NCBI RefSeq assembly: GCF_022376445.1 | Contig: NW_025955015.1 | Location: forward strand, 186,001 to 250,000 | Length of the DNA stretch: 64,000 nucleotides | Source: Fomitopsis serialis | Taxonomy: Eukaryota > Basidiomycota > Agaricomycetes > Polyporales > Fomitopsidaceae | Direction: 5' to 3' | In this document: positions 46,711 through 59,222 of the stretch, piece by piece | Layout of the letters: each line of letters begins with the position of its first letter | How positions within the stretch are numbered: the stretch's first letter is position 1 | Translations under genes and position numbers: made by a program | The notes under the pieces: generated by a model | Told to the model about the DNA's origin: nothing | The model's database searches: none | What the model saw: only the letters and a program-made list of their open reading frames with translations

Positions 46711-47521
46711 ACGGTTGGGGAGGCTAGTGGGTGTGGACTGTGTGCCAGCGGAAGCAGTGCGAAGTGTTTGTTGTACGGTAATGTAACGCCAGGGCTCGCT
46801 TTGGAATTTGACGGCACTGAAAAAGGAGGGACACGCTCTTCGAGACATCAACATGAGCGCCAGGCAGCGGCCGTCTTCCTCGCCACGGTACGGGACCTGT
46901 GCAGCTTGTGCTCGTCAGCGGCCATTTTGTGTCGCTCCCTCGTTGTGCTGTCAGCTGCTGACCAAGCCAGGCTCGGCGTCGCTGCGGGCAGCAGTGCAGA
47001 TTACAGATGTCGATCGAGGCTTGATCGTGATCGTGCGCAACGTCGTTCCCAAATCTCTGATCCGCCGGCCCACCCCCAGTGGAGATGTTCATGCACGATG
47101 CTACCCACCTTCGACTCGGTCAGAGACCGCGTGGCTCACAGCTTGTGCTTGTCTATCAGGGTGGCCTTCCCCCACAGCTCTGTGTTTTGTTCGTGTGATG
47201 GTTTGCGGCCCAGTCGCTAGAGGCACACCGCACATTCAGGTTTTAATTTGTTTTGGGAGGCTATGGCGAGCGCTGTACATGTGGAAGTAAAGCTATTGCT
47301 AACATTACGCCTTCACGTCAGCCACGAAGGAGACCTGACTCCTGCACGCTTTAAGTATGGGATAACATGATGTAGCTCACGCAATCCAGTGACAATGCTT
47401 GGTAAGCTTCTACTCACACCCAGACCACAGTCGCAAGACGGCACGTATATAACGCCATGACTTCATCCTAATACTCCAGTACAACCTCACCTACGTCTAC
47501 CAGCCGCTCCCCAGCCTGTGT

Positions 47522-48746
47522 ATGTCCTATACGATGTCTACCAAGCTGAGCCGCGCTTCATACACCGTCGCCCTCGTCGGCGCGACCGGCGGCCTTGGTG
47601 GGTCTGCTAAAGAGTTCATCCATGCCAGAGCCATGCCGAACTAATGATATATCGTTCCTCTAGGCAAGGAGGTCGCCAACGTCTTCCTCACCTCCTACAA
47701 GCCCTTCTTCTCGCGCGTCGTCGTCACAGCGCGAGACATCACTACCGCGGACGCCAAAGCTCTGGCCGAGAAGGGGTCTGAGCTCGTCCAGATCAACCCC
47801 GTCGACCCCGTCGCGTCTTTGGGCAGAGCGTTCGAAGGCGTCGACGCCGTTGTTAGCCTTGTTGGCAAGGCGCCGACTGAATTCAGGGATGCTGTCGGAG
47901 AGGCCGCGATCAAGAGTGGTGCGAAGGTGTACTTCCCTACGGAATATGGCTCGTAAGTTGTCTTACTCTCCGTTGTGACGAGCGCGGTATTGAGCATCCT
48001 GTACACATCCAGTGACCACCGTATCAACGACTTCCCCGGATGGGATGACCCTGACTGGTTGTTCAAAGGACAGCACGCTCGCAAGTACCGCCAGCTCGGA
48101 GCCAGCAAGACGAAAGTTGTTTCACTGTACAATGGGCTTTTCCTGGAGATCCTCATCGGGCCGTGGCGTACGTCCTATGCGTTTACCTTCCCAGCTATAT
48201 GACTGGCTCACCATCTATCTCGATATAGTCGGCTTCGACACCGCCAACCTGACCTACACCTCCGTCGGCTCGCCCGACGCGAAGACCGCCACCACCGCGA
48301 AGGCGGACATCGGGCGCGCTCTTGCGGAGCTCACGCTCCTCTCGCTGAACCCCGAGACGGCCGCGAGCGTCCCGGACGACGTGCACATCGCGGGCAGCAA
48401 CGTGAGCTACCGGCAGGTCCGCGACGTCGTGCAGAAGATCCGCGACGAGCTTGGCGTGGAGCCGAAGGGGGAGATCAAGGTCCAGGGCACGGATTTGGCT
48501 GCGTTCAGGGAGAAGCTGCGGAAGGAGCAGCTCGAGAAGCCGAAGAGCGGGCCTATCGACCATATCAAGTGAGTGGTAGCATCCCTGTGACGGGATTTCG
48601 GATTGCTGACTTGCTCTAGGATCCTCATCGGTGAGGGGAAGATGGACTTCTCGCAGAATGACGACGAGCTGGTTAACCCTGGCGAAAGCATCTGGAAGTG
48701 GAAGACTGTCGAGGACATCGTTCGCGAGAAAGACGGCAAGGTGTAA
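47522..48746 (+). CDS. NmrA/isoflavone-reductase-like NAD(P)-binding protein
   Basis: Atypical short-chain dehydrogenase of the NmrA family; may be an oxidoreductase or an NADP-sensing regulator. Five exons: join(47522..47597,47664..47952,48013..48167,48229..48568,48620..48746), 328 aa, phases exact. The Rossmann dinucleotide motif is VALVGATGGLGKEV near residue 20 (GxxGxxG). YFPTEYGSDH occupies the place of the family active-site region, and VVSLYNGLFLEILIG follows. The C-terminal HIKILIGEGKMDFSQNDDEL closes the domain. A second in-frame ATG at 47534 may be the true start. No catalytic Tyr-x3-Lys is evident, which is usual for NmrA-like proteins. Confidence 0.88.
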
Positions 48747-49032
48747 ACTGTCACCATGATCCTCTCGCAGAACAAAGCAGTGTGTACGAGTATTGAACAG
48801 GAATTTGAAAGAATACATTGAGTGTTCTGAATGCACGTGCTAGTCACGTCACTACCAACATCGTTCGAGGACGCCGGACGGGACTACCATGGTTGCAATG
48901 GCTAACAAAATACATAATGATCTATGATTTGAACAGACAAACGACCTTCAAACATGAAACTCTGAAAGGTAGGTATCAATAACTTGATCACGAGAGAACA
49001 AATCGTTCCTAGATTGACCCAATTCGCCCATC

Positions 49033-50576
49033 TCATGTGGGTATCACAGTGACACTCTGCCAGATCTCCATCATAATAGACGCAGCATGAGGATGTTTAC
49101 CACTGACGACCTTCATCATCATCTCTGACACTTGATCTGACCCCTTGAGTTCGTCCCAGTATCGTTTCAGCAACTGCAATTCCATGTCTTTCACTTGCTC
49201 ATGCCTGCATTGGCCACAACAGCAATGTTGAGCGCACTGTAACGGGTGTGAGTGCTTGATGAACTTACTGCGAAGTGAATTGGGAAAAGATCTCTTTGAT
49301 AACATTGTCTTTCGATAGCTGGGACTTCAGTTCCTCGAACGCCATATTCTTGAGATCCGCCATGTCAAGCTAGTGATGATGACTGGGTCAACGAACCGAA
49401 GTTTGGCACTTAAACCGAACATACTCTGTGTGCGAGGCGGTACATCGACCTGCAAGAGCATGGTGCGGGGCGTTGCGGGTTGCCGACCTGGTAATTCGCT
49501 ATGAAGTGCTTTCGTGCATCTTCACCGTTGCTTGCCAAAGGCGCGAAGACCACGACGCCAGTGTATAGATAAAACAGAAACGCTTCCCATCTATAATGAA
49601 ATCAGAGTGCGGTCGATGTCAAGCTTTGATGCTTACGTAGAGGCGGCGACATCGCTGATAATGGCGGTAGGTCGCGTCTGCAGTTGTCCGGGAATAATAC
49701 CTGCCACGCCTTCTTCGCCTACATCTTCGAAGTCACTGTCACCATCGAGGTCGGGATGAGCCGCAGGTTGATAGCTCGATGCCCCGCTAACAAATGCACT
49801 GGGAACGCCCTTGTGTCCACTGAACACCTCCCACTGACAGAGCGCCGGGGCATCAGAGGCATCATCCAACCCTAATTATAGAGGTAACGGGTGAGATTCG
49901 ATATATCATGCGACAGCGACAATATGAATGGCCTACATTGTTCAAGGCGAGGACACTTCACCTGTAAGGCGTGTTTGTCGAATAACAGTGTACGTGGTCT
50001 CACAAGTCGTCCGACTCCAGTGGCATTCCGGCCCGCAAAGACAATGAACTTGATTTTATCCGGCTGACCTCCAGTTATCAGGTCGTGCAACACCCCAAAG
50101 CCTTCGCAGCCATCGGAGAAGGCATGACCGGCTCGCGCGCGGATAGTGGCTGTGATGACGAGCCCGTTCTCCTGTCGCAGATGACGGAAACGGTAGTTCC
50201 AGTGCTGCGTCTTCAAGAGGGATTTAGGCCGACCACCAGACACCCTACTAGAGTACTTATCCGGCGGGTGGAACATATACGTCGCGGTATGTTCAAAGTA
50301 TCGGTGGCCACCTGGCATTGACTCGCCAATGAAGGAGCATGAAATGGGCCGCGGATATCCGCGTGGTCCTACGTCGAGGCGACAAGAAATGGTACAGTCC
50401 TGGCCATCGCTTTGTGAAGGCCAGCACTCGATACGCCAGCCCGGTCCAAACGTAGCTGTGACGTAGGGCTGCGCTACTGGGTATCCTCTCTGAGCAAAGA
50501 ATTCCTCGAGGTTGTCGATGTGAAATTGCACTCTAATGTCGTGGTTGTACTCGACATGGGCTAGAGCAACTTCCAT
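49033..50576 (-). CDS. BTB/MATH domain protein, copy 2 (intact)
   Basis: Likely CUL3-type ubiquitin-ligase adaptor. Exons complement(join(49033..49204,49269..49369,49425..49590,49637..49871,49937..50576)), 437 aa, phases exact. MATH domain residues 5-140: HVEYNHDIRVQFHIDNLEEF to GLVITATIRARAG. BTB begins at HDLITGGQPDKIKFIVFAGR and resumes at WEAFLFYLYTGVVVFAPL after an insert of about 75 residues with an acidic stretch (DGDSDFEDVGEEG). A helical C-terminus follows (KDMELQLLKRYWDELKGSDQ). The ATG at 50576 was chosen because it aligns with the start of copy 1; the frame is open to 50651. It is the presumed source of the remnant at 12 kb. Confidence 0.82.
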
Positions 50577-51488
50577 AGGTGTCTCTTTGGGTAGATGCGA
50601 GCTAGACCAGCAATTTTTGTCGATTGTTGATGAGGGATGGTACCGTGCCACAGGGAGGAGCTGGAGAAGGTTACCGTCTCCAACAAAGGAAACTTGCGCG
50701 CGCGAGGCGTTACACGTTGGCGTTATGAATCGTGGGTGGCGATCAAAATCAGTACAGTTCAGGTCCTTGCGTAGCCAGATTTGTGCTGGACTGCTGGATG
50801 TCAGTACAGAGTTCGTGCGCCTAGACTGATCATGAGGCTCGCTGTGATCAACTGCCAGACAGCTGTAGTACCATGAACGGCTTGTAGTAGGTCACCGAAC
50901 TCTGCGACGATGTACAATGAGAGCACCACAAGACTCTGCCGGGGACACAGTACTCGGAGCAGCTGATAAATCGATAAAGGCTGAAGCTGAAGCTGAAGGA
51001 GGAGGACAAGAGGAGGAAGCAGCAAGGATTGATATTGACCGCCAGGCTGGGCCGCCGGCCCGCCGCCGTTTTCAAGCACAAGCGCTGAAGCTTGAAGCTT
51101 GAAGCGCCGAACCTCCAGCTCGGACCTCCAGCACTATCGACACTCGGATACTCTATGACAACCAGCACTTGACTACGCTTGGGCCGTATTGTCTTAGCTA
51201 GGTCTTGTCTGTAAAGGCGGCGTTGCTACACGCCAGTGATGGTCCGCTGATGCAGCTGTTGCATTTAGTAATGACGCAGTCAGATCCTAGCGTCAGTCCG
51301 AACACCGCTTTCATTTGGGCTACCATTGGGCCACCATCCTTCGATTCGAGCTCGCGGTCATATCGTGTCCCCGGGCTAGTCAAAACTGTAAGACACTCAC
51401 TTTCCAAACGCCATCATCTTCCACGCTAACTGGGCTACCCTCTCTCCTAGAAGAGGCAGTGGCGCACTACCGACTCGAGTCTCGAACC
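50577..51488. other. Intergenic with GAAGCT microsatellite
   Basis: No gene is supported. At 50980-51025 there is a short (gaagct)n / gag-rich run and at 51078-51105 a repeated gaagctt motif. Otherwise featureless. Confidence 0.4.
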
Positions 51489-52763
51489 ATGGTGCTTCCC
51501 GCAGAAATCCACGACGAGATCGTAGATCAGCTCTCTGGAGAGACGGGTGCGCTCAAGGCTTGTGCGTTGACGTGTCACCAGTGGGCCAGACGTGCACAGA
51601 GCAACCTGTTCCGGACGATCACCATCCTCACCCACGTGGAGCATGGTCGCGTCCTGGACATGCTCGAGGAACATCCCAGACTCGGACAGCTCGTACGGGT
51701 GCTCACATTCAGTAAGCCGAAACCGGACCCCGCGTCGCTCGACGGCGCGTGGCCGGACCTGCTCCTGATGATGGACCGTGTGGAGGAGCTCAACATCGGT
51801 TCGGTGGACCTATTCACGAGAGGTTTCTTCGACATCAACAAGGTGTGAGGACGTATTTCTCTCGGATCCGGATCCTACGCCTCCTCGGCACACACAACTT
51901 CCAGTGTAACGACTTCCTACGCCTCCTTGCAGCATGCCGGTCGCTGTCTGAGCTACACCTATCAGACCAGATACAGATCACGCCACCTCCCGATGACGGT
52001 GCGATGCAACGTCTGGTATACCGCCCGCGACGAAATCGACTCTGCATGGCTTAACCGTCCCTCAGCATCGGGCAGCGTCACCTCTTGTCTGCTGTACCAC
52101 TTCCCATTGCACATGTCTTTGCGCAGACTACAGCCGATAGTTAACGACGTGGCACCCTCCTGCAGCAACAACGACTCGGACATCCTCCGGGTGGCTGCGC
52201 CCGTGCTCGAGGAGCTGGTTCTGCGCCTGACGTTCCACGGGCCGCTGTACGTCATCCTGCAGTCACCCGTGCCGTTCCTGCAGCTCCGGCGTCTACACCT
52301 GAAGGACGCGGGGCTCGAGGCCAAGTTCGTCGCGTACGAATACCCTACGTGGATGTTGACAGCCTTGACACACATCTCGCGGTGGGAGATGCGCGCCAAC
52401 CTCCGCGAGATCGTGCTCAGTCTGCCCATGCCGGGAACTAGTGTTGGACCGTTCGTGCGGAGGGACCGCGACGTAGAGCCACCGGCTTTATCCTTCCCGT
52501 TCCCGTGGGTGCAACTCGACATCACGATGGCCAAGCTGGCGCAGGACAACGAGAAGCTGGCGTTCACCGTGAATATCCGCGACCCGTCGTGCAAGAAAAC
52601 GCAGGCCGTGCCTTTGACGGACCCGTCCTTTGGGCGATACAGGCTGCGGGAGTCTCGGATGCAGGAAGTACGCCCGCAGGCGTTGACGGTATTGGTGGGA
52701 CCTCATTGGAATGCACTTCGGAGCTTCGGAGGCGAACTCAGCGACAGGCCATTTGCGTTCTAG
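51489..52763 (+). CDS. F-box/LRR-like protein, frame-broken
   Basis: A short F-box-like start (LPAEIHDEIVDQLSGETGAL, ACALTCHQWARRAQSNLFRT) is followed by leucine-rich stretches (LVRVLTFSKPKPD, RIRILRLLGTHN, CRSLSELHLSDQI, LEELVLRLTF, LQLRRLHLKDAGLEAKF) and a C-terminus ending SDRPFAF. Such proteins choose substrates for SCF ubiquitin ligases. Two frame changes are seen. Near 51843, one added G (aagg(g)tgtgag) restores the frame; a 62-nt intron here is an alternative. The one near 52008 needs two bases and is harder to explain. It could be a young pseudogene. The start ATG at 51489 is in good context (aaccatgg). Confidence 0.6.
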
Positions 52764-54546
52764 AGCAGGTTCGTATAGGGCATTCAGTACGCTATGTCGT
52801 GGAGTGTGTCCAGATCAGGGAACTAGAGTCGTTCGGTCCGTTCTGGTACTTACCACAAGTCTACATTGAATGTTGCAACCCCAACGGCTGAGATCGTCAT
52901 TGCTAGCACATGCGAGGACTGAGATCTGAGACTCCACTCACGAGTCACATTGCCGTCCAGTGACAGTCATCCTCCCTGTAGTAGTATTGATTATCACCAA
53001 AGAACCAGTGGCTGCTCACCGGACCAATGACCGGACTCCACTCAACCTAGAGACCCAACGTCGAGGCCATCTGCTTTCGTCGTCAATTGTAAGACAGGTT
53101 GCGCCCCGTCTCACGAGCATTCTTCCCCAATCGTCATAGCTATTTTCGTCTGCTCCGGCGTACAGTAGCGGGCTGTCCTCCGGGTGTGCGCGGGTATGCT
53201 GGGAGTCGAGACGACGAGGCCAGACTCGGCCTGTCAGCTAGTGCAGGCGTGATGATTCCTTGCGAGCTACGTCGTTGCGAGATCGTGTGGACTTTGTGGT
53301 TCGGAAGATCATAGCCGTGCTCGCTGTGTGAGCGAACCGCGCTGTCAGGGCGAAGTCAGGCTACCGAGCCTCTGGTTCGGGCGGTTAGAAGGGTAGCATA
53401 GGTGCCCGGTCTTCTACGGAGTGTCACGAAGCCTGTGGGATGGTTCCGGAGTGAGCTAGGTCAGAGCGGAGACCCTTCGTACGAGCTACTGAGGGGCTGG
53501 GCGTCGTTACGCGCTAGTTGCAGGCCAAAGGTCCTCGGACATGGAGCTCATACTCGTTGATAGTCCCACTGAGTCCTTGTTCTCCGGAGGGAATGAGTTA
53601 TTGGAGAGTCAAGGCAACGTTGCCGGGATAGTGCATGTAATCGAATGGAACAGTAGATGAGGGATCCGCCATGGACTCGGAGTGCCAAGGTGATGTATGT
53701 GTATAGCTCGGCAGAGCGATACACAACGAATGCGAGGTAGTGCAGTATACCTGAATCGTGTAGCTCACCGCCGGAAAGTGTGTCTTCAGTCGGTATGCTT
53801 CATCAATTGAGCAAGCACATACTCAGGCTATCCACTGCCAGAAGTAGCGCGACCTGTATGACAAAGGGCCAGATATCACATGCGTCCGACGTGAGCTTTG
53901 CTATGCACTACATAGTAAGCACCTTTGGTTGACTAAGACCGGTTGGGACAGGTTGGGGCCAGTGGCCGATAAAAGACACCTCCCAGCTGCGGCTTGATAA
54001 AGCAGAATTTGAATCATGGTTATGGAACCCGCGTAAATCCACGGCTGCGTCTATACGACAGCTTCAACTCCCTTGGCTCACCTGATTGGGCTCGACGTGA
54101 GACCGTCTGTCGGTCTTGCCAGGGAGGATTGTGGTTCATGCCATACAAGAGCGGTCACTGGGCGGCCTGTTCTTTCGCATCGCGTGTTGCAGCGCTGGTA
54201 AGTGGTTTGTAGTCAACGAGATTGGGAAGAGAAGTGGCTGAGAACAAACGCTTGCCCGGATATGTCAATGATCGAGATCTGGGCGATTTCGATCACTGCC
54301 CCGGTCCCGCGAAGTGAAGTGCGAGATTTGAGTGGGTACGAAGCCCACCTACTGAATGGGTAAGTATTCCAGTGAGTAGATCTGTGTCTATTTTCACGGT
54401 GACTCCCTCGACGGCCGTCGTGCGACGGGCTTCACAACGAATATGTGCAAACGGCGATAGAGAGATCGTGACGCGGGGTCCGATCGTCCGGAGGCTCGGG
54501 GACTCCGGGGGCACTTGCGTCCCGGAAAACGCACTGACCAATCGAG
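52764..54546. other. Gene-free stretch, nothing recognised
   Basis: About 1.8 kb. ORFs are short and random-looking on both strands; no repeat units longer than about 12 bp were noticed. Confidence 0.4.
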
Positions 54547-54554
54547 CTATATAG
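54547..54554 (+). promoter_or_regulatory. TATA-like element of the F-box gene
   Basis: gctaTATATAgtcg lies about 75 bp upstream of the ATG at 54625. The leader is C/T-rich (tcctcccccctcgtctgcac), typical of fungal transcription start regions. Confidence 0.45.
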
Positions 54555-54624
54555 TCGCACGCGTTCGCCATGTCCTCCCCCCTCGTCTGCACCTTCTCAC
54601 CCCCTCTGCACGCCGCCGTCGACG

Positions 54625-56302
54625 ATGACCACCATCCATAGTCTGGACAGCATCCCGCAGGAAGTCCTCGAGCATATCGCGTATTACACCGCCACCGTCA
54701 ACTTCCTCGGTCCGCCCTCCGCGCTCGTTCCTCTTCTCTCCACGAATCGCCGCATCTATGCCGCCCTCGCTCTCGACAGAAATCCCCACATCTGGGCACG
54801 CATTTTCTCGTACAAGTTCGACCTAGCCGCAGCAGTGCGTCGTACGGTCCCGAGCGCACCACCCCGCTTGCGATCGCACAAGAACTCAAGAAGCGATGTA
54901 TGGTCCTGCGCCGATTACGGGCTAAGACAGATACATTGGCTCCGATCTGGGAGCTTAGCTCGGGGCACTCGAGGCAGCTTAGTGAACTGCTATGGACGGC
55001 CTACCTCATGATGCTCGAGAATGACGGAAGGAACGAGCGCCAGCTCAGAGAATACGCCCGGATGGACGGCTGGCTGCGGACGTACCTGCTCGGCGAGAAT
55101 GGCGCGTCGCTCGTGCGGTCTACCGTCAAACGCGACGAATGGCCAGTGGGGAACGATGAGCGAATATCGTTGGCCTTGTGGTTGTTCTGGATGCTCCTCA
55201 GGCCCGGTGCGTCCGCTACCCTGTTGCAACGAGTATCAGACGTCTTACGCATTGTCACGCAGAGGAGTACATGATGGACGAAGCAGCCTTCCACAGCGCA
55301 AATAGCGTCTTGAAGCTCATCGCGCTCGGTGCACATCACTACAGCCTCTGCACACCATCCTGGGTCAATTTCCACCCGAGCCTCAACCCGAAGGACGGCT
55401 CTGTACTGACGCACTACGGCATGCCCTTACGCCTAGCCCCGCCCGCGCCCGCATCTCCCGCCATCCTCGCCTACCTCACCCTCGTCAACCAGCTCAGCGT
55501 CGCATGGGACACCATCAGCTACATGAAGCCGCCTGACCCGACGCTCCCAGCGGTCCTGGGCGCGACCAGCACGGAGTGGGAAGCGGAGTGGTCGCGTGCG
55601 CTGGCGGGTGTCGCCGCGCCGGGCTCGCAGGAGTGCGTGTTCGTGCCGGGCAGCTTGGACGGGTTCTGGGAGGGCTGTTCACGTACACGGAGTTCACCGC
55701 GTACGCGGCCCTGCTCTCGGGCGCGTCCCCCGCTGTGCTGGAGCGCAGCCTCGTCGCGCAGCACCCGCAGCTGTGGAAGCTCCGCGAGCACCATCTGTAC
55801 TACGAGGACGAGGACGGTCCGGCGGGGACGCGAGGAAGCGATCCGCTTGTCCCGGGCAGTCCGCTGCTTGCGTATCTGCCGGTAGGCGCGGAGGTGCACG
55901 AGGGCCCGAATGGGCTGGAGGTGCGGACGCCTGGACGGGCACCGGTAGTGTACGAGACGTGGTCGCGGATCCCGGAAAAGCAGCGCGGCGAGCGGAGGCT
56001 ATGCGACGTCATCATCACCGGCGAAGGGCACTCTGCGTGGGGCCAGTTCAGTCTGCTGGGGCGCGTGCGGCCGTGCGACGGGTTTTTGTGTCTGTCGAAG
56101 AACTATGTGAGTGGACTATCGCTGTTGAGTTGGTGATGGTCTAACAGGGATTCAGGTGGATGGGGATCGTGGACGATGGCTTTACAGATCGTACCTTGTC
56201 GGGAACGAACACGGAAACTTGAGCGGGCGATGGCGCGATACCCTGAGCCCGGCGGAGGTGCTGGGGTATGAAGGCTGCTTCATGATGAGTCGACGACGGT
56301 GA
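54625..56302 (+). CDS. F-box family protein
   Basis: Basidiomycete F-box-type family. Exons join(54625..55206,55263..56106,56156..56302), about 524 aa. The F-box-like start is LDSIPQEVLEHIAYYTATVN, with LVPLLSTNRRIYAALALDRN and HIWARIFSYKFDLAAAVRR. The long C-terminal region includes LLWTAYLMMLENDGRNERQL, TPSWVNFHPSLNPKDGSVLT and GQFSLLGRVRPCDGF. Exon 3 ends GCFMMSRRR. Two missing G (near 54849 in gtcccgagcg, near 55673 in gagggctg) are needed for one frame. Its 3' half and downstream flank recur, decayed, at 61.1-61.8 kb. No ligand or target can be inferred. Confidence 0.72.
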
Positions 56303-57049
56303 GGACCGCTATCTACTATGAATGATCTCCACTCCTTCCTGCTTGCACGTTGTCGTTCTCGGTCACTTGACTGTTGCCACTGATACCCAGCGTGCTTTGC
56401 GTACATTCTGCATCTGCTCTCTGTCGTGCCCTGCGGCCGTGTTGTACTAACCTCATAACGTGTGGCCTTACTTACTCGACATGATCGTCACTTGTTGCTT
56501 CTTCGGCGGCTGAGAGCGTCAGAAGATGTTCTACATACTATGAACAGTGGGATGCTGGAGTCGTTGCTACATTTCAAGCGCTGCTGCTGCACCGTACTTC
56601 GCGTGTTACTGACTCGGAGTTGGATCTCCATACCCACTCGTCGTCTCGCTCGGCGAGACTCTCCAATCCTGCTTTATGGGATTCGCGTTCAGGCTTGGTG
56701 ACACTAGATCCAATGTGAGCAGCACATTGTCCGTTCTCATGAATTCGCAGTATTGGCTTCAGGTAGTGTACATACATTGAACTGATGGACAGCTCGACCC
56801 TAATAATTATGTCGTGGCTGGACGGGATGTAAACAGACCGACCACACGGACCGGTGCCGGGCCGCCTAGTATAGGGTGGCTGAGATCCTGGCCTGATACG
56901 CTGCTTGACTCAAACTTGAACGTTCCATACACCCCCGCGCGCGAGCGGTCCACCGTTTGTACAACAGCCGTAATCAACAACTCAAAATACCTTCACACTT
57001 ACGGCTCCTCATATTCACGTCGCCATACTCATAGGGTGCGAGTGCCCAG

Positions 57050-58055
57050 ATGTCCGATCTCCAGCCTAGCGTCGGTCATCTTGATTCTGTCCATGATCCC
57101 GACTGATGCGTTCACTTAGCGTTTTCCCCCTTCTCCTGACGTCTCACACGCACAAACCACGCAATGGAGTGCCGATGAACAGAGCGATGAGGAATCCAGC
57201 CCCAAGGAATGGGGCGACGAGGACTTCGGCGTCGGAAAACAGAGATTCATACTCTGGTGGCAGTGGCGGGACGCCCGTTTTGAGGGCACCCTGCCCCTAG
57301 CCCTCTCCGCTCGCATCCCGCTCGAGATCTTCGAGTTCGTCATTGACGCGATCGAGGATCAGTCCACACTGCCCGTTGTGGCGCTGGTCTGCGCAATGTG
57401 GTATCCGCGTGCGATGCACAACCTCTACTACGCCGTTGAGATTCGCAGCCGCACCAGCTTCAACAGGCTGTACAAGCAGTGCTACGCGTCACCACGCGTC
57501 AAGCAGTGGCTCGCGAACACATGCCAGCTACGGGCTTACGGAAGTACTCGCTACATGGGCTTCCTTCAAGCACTACCGTCTGCGCTCGCTGGCCTGATGC
57601 CTCGCGTACGCCTCCTTGACATCCGGTTCGGAAGGCTTTCTTTCATCCACACGGGTTTTTTCTTCGCCTTGTCGGATTTCAAGTCTGTCAAATCGTTGAC
57701 GCTTCGATTCTGCGAACTGAACAACATCTCGCAGCTGCGGCGGATTGTGTCTGCCTTCCCCGAGCTTACAGACCTCACGATTATAGATGTTGAGATCCGA
57801 TCTCCGCAAGATGCTGCCAGTTACGCGGGAGCCTCACTATTCCAGTCGCCATCTCACATTCGTCTTCGATACCTTAACATCGGAGACCTCTTGCACCACG
57901 AAGAAGTCATGGTGATTTTCCTCAACTGGATGGCGCGCTCAGGCCTCTGCAAGTCACTTGCGGGCCTGAAATTTCACACTTCCCATCCCTCCATGACAGT
58001 GATACCCCTTAACAAACTCCTCGAAGCGGCAGGGGCATCGTTGACTCGTTACCGC
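57050..58055 (+). pseudogene. F-box gene, 5' part, split by insertion
   Basis: After an acidic N-terminus (ADEQSDEESSPKEWGDEDFG) comes the F-box: LSARIPLEIFEFVIDAIEDQ, VVALVCAMWYPRAMHNLYY. Leucine-rich segments follow (VRLLDIRFGRLSFIHTGFF, VKSLTLRFCELNNISQL, LTDLTIIDVEI, LRYLNIGDLLHHEEV). Coding likeness stops at EAAGASLTRYR (58055). The start is unsure: a first exon MSDLQPS (57050) joined by a 49-nt intron to a frame opening at 57119 is the best guess. The missing C-terminal part lies at 60161-60658, so the gene is interrupted by about 2.1 kb. As it stands the product would be truncated at 58199. Confidence 0.6.
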
Positions 58056-58553
58056 AGACACACCTTGACAATTATAACCGTAAGAGTCCTTCATCTTGCT
58101 TGGAGACTCGAGTCGCCCCTGCATCGGGAAATTTGGTTGAACATCATAATCGTTCGCCGCAGTTGCGCGGATTATAACTACAGAGGGCAGAGGTTATGAG
58201 TAGTACTTACGCGGTTTAATCAATGTGGTACCGTTATGTTTGAGCCACAATCGTCGATAATCATCGGCGAACGGGCTACAAGCGCTCATAATCACCTCGA
58301 CCTAGTTTAGTAGCGGCGATGCTCCTTGCTATCGTCGTTGTAGACGACAGCCTTGCGATGATATTTTCGCCGTGGTCTGATTGTCAATACCAGCAAGCAT
58401 TGTGATTTCTGTATCAGTGTGGGAGGGTGTCTCGAGCATACTTGTGCATGGAATACATTCGTGATGAAGATCTAAGCACATCCTACAGTTCACGCATTCG
58501 AAGACACCATAGCATCATGATTGCTCGTCGGCATTGTGTCCAATGTTTGACGT

Positions 58554-59070
58554 TTACAGCTCGCGCATGTGAGCGCGTAGCTCTGCTGGGATGTTGCGCC
58601 ATATCTGGCGAGCGTCGGCCTTTCGATCGCCAAGTGTTTCTTGCTGTTGTGCGCGCTCTTCGTCTCCGATGTCGTCCTCTCCATCCACACCACTCCTCGC
58701 TACTTTCGTCGTCTTCATCCTCATCCTCGTCCTCATCCTCGTCCCGGGCACCTTCAGCATCCCCTGCACGGGTCTTCATATGCGCGGCCACCTTCCTTGC
58801 GCATATCGCTTTCCGCATCTTGGGTCCTGGGACCAGCGCGGTCAGGACACGGGACTCGGTTGTTGTCGGGCTCCGTGCGCGAGAGTCTCAGCTCCTTTGC
58901 CTGTACGGTACCATCTTCATCATCACCATTCGCGCCGTCGTAGTCTTCTCGAACACGCTTCCGAGCTTGATGCGCTGCAAGCCGTGCTTGAAACTCGGCA
59001 TTCTTGCGCCGGACGCGGAGCAGCTCTTGTTGCTGCGCCATCAGCAGCTCACGGAGCTGCTGATGTTCCT
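58554..59070 (-). CDS. Coiled-coil ORF inside the insertion, unknown
   Basis: The minus strand reads EHQQLRELLMAQQQELLRV, RRKNAEFQARLAAHQARKR and VREDYDGANGDDEDGTVQAK, preceded by an acceptor-like tag at about 59071. Downstream, in another frame, comes GVDGEDDIGDEERAQQQETL and QIWRNIPAELRAHMREL ending at 58554. Both parts look protein-like (Gln/Glu/Arg helix, acidic linker), but at least one frame change, near 58770-58800 next to a (gat/gag)n run, separates them. Not recognised. It may be element-borne. Confidence 0.35.
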
Positions 59071-59154
59071 ACCACGAGAGTAAGTATCGGTCAATCATAA
59101 TATTATGGCTTACTGCTTGTCACTGGTTTTCACTCTCCGAGTCCTGTCGTTGCA

Positions 59155-59222
59155 CCCCGCCCTCGAGCCTCACTCTCCCGCCGTTGCACCGCCCGCCCTC
59201 GGGCTTCACTCTCTCGCTGCCC
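59155..59222. repeat. Two-copy tandem repeat, unit about 34 bp
   Basis: gttgcacc.cgccctcgagcctcactctcccgcc is followed at once by gttgcaccgcccgccctcgg and gcttcactctctcgc. Differences are single bases plus a small indel. It lies inside the 58-60 kb insertion. Confidence 0.55.
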
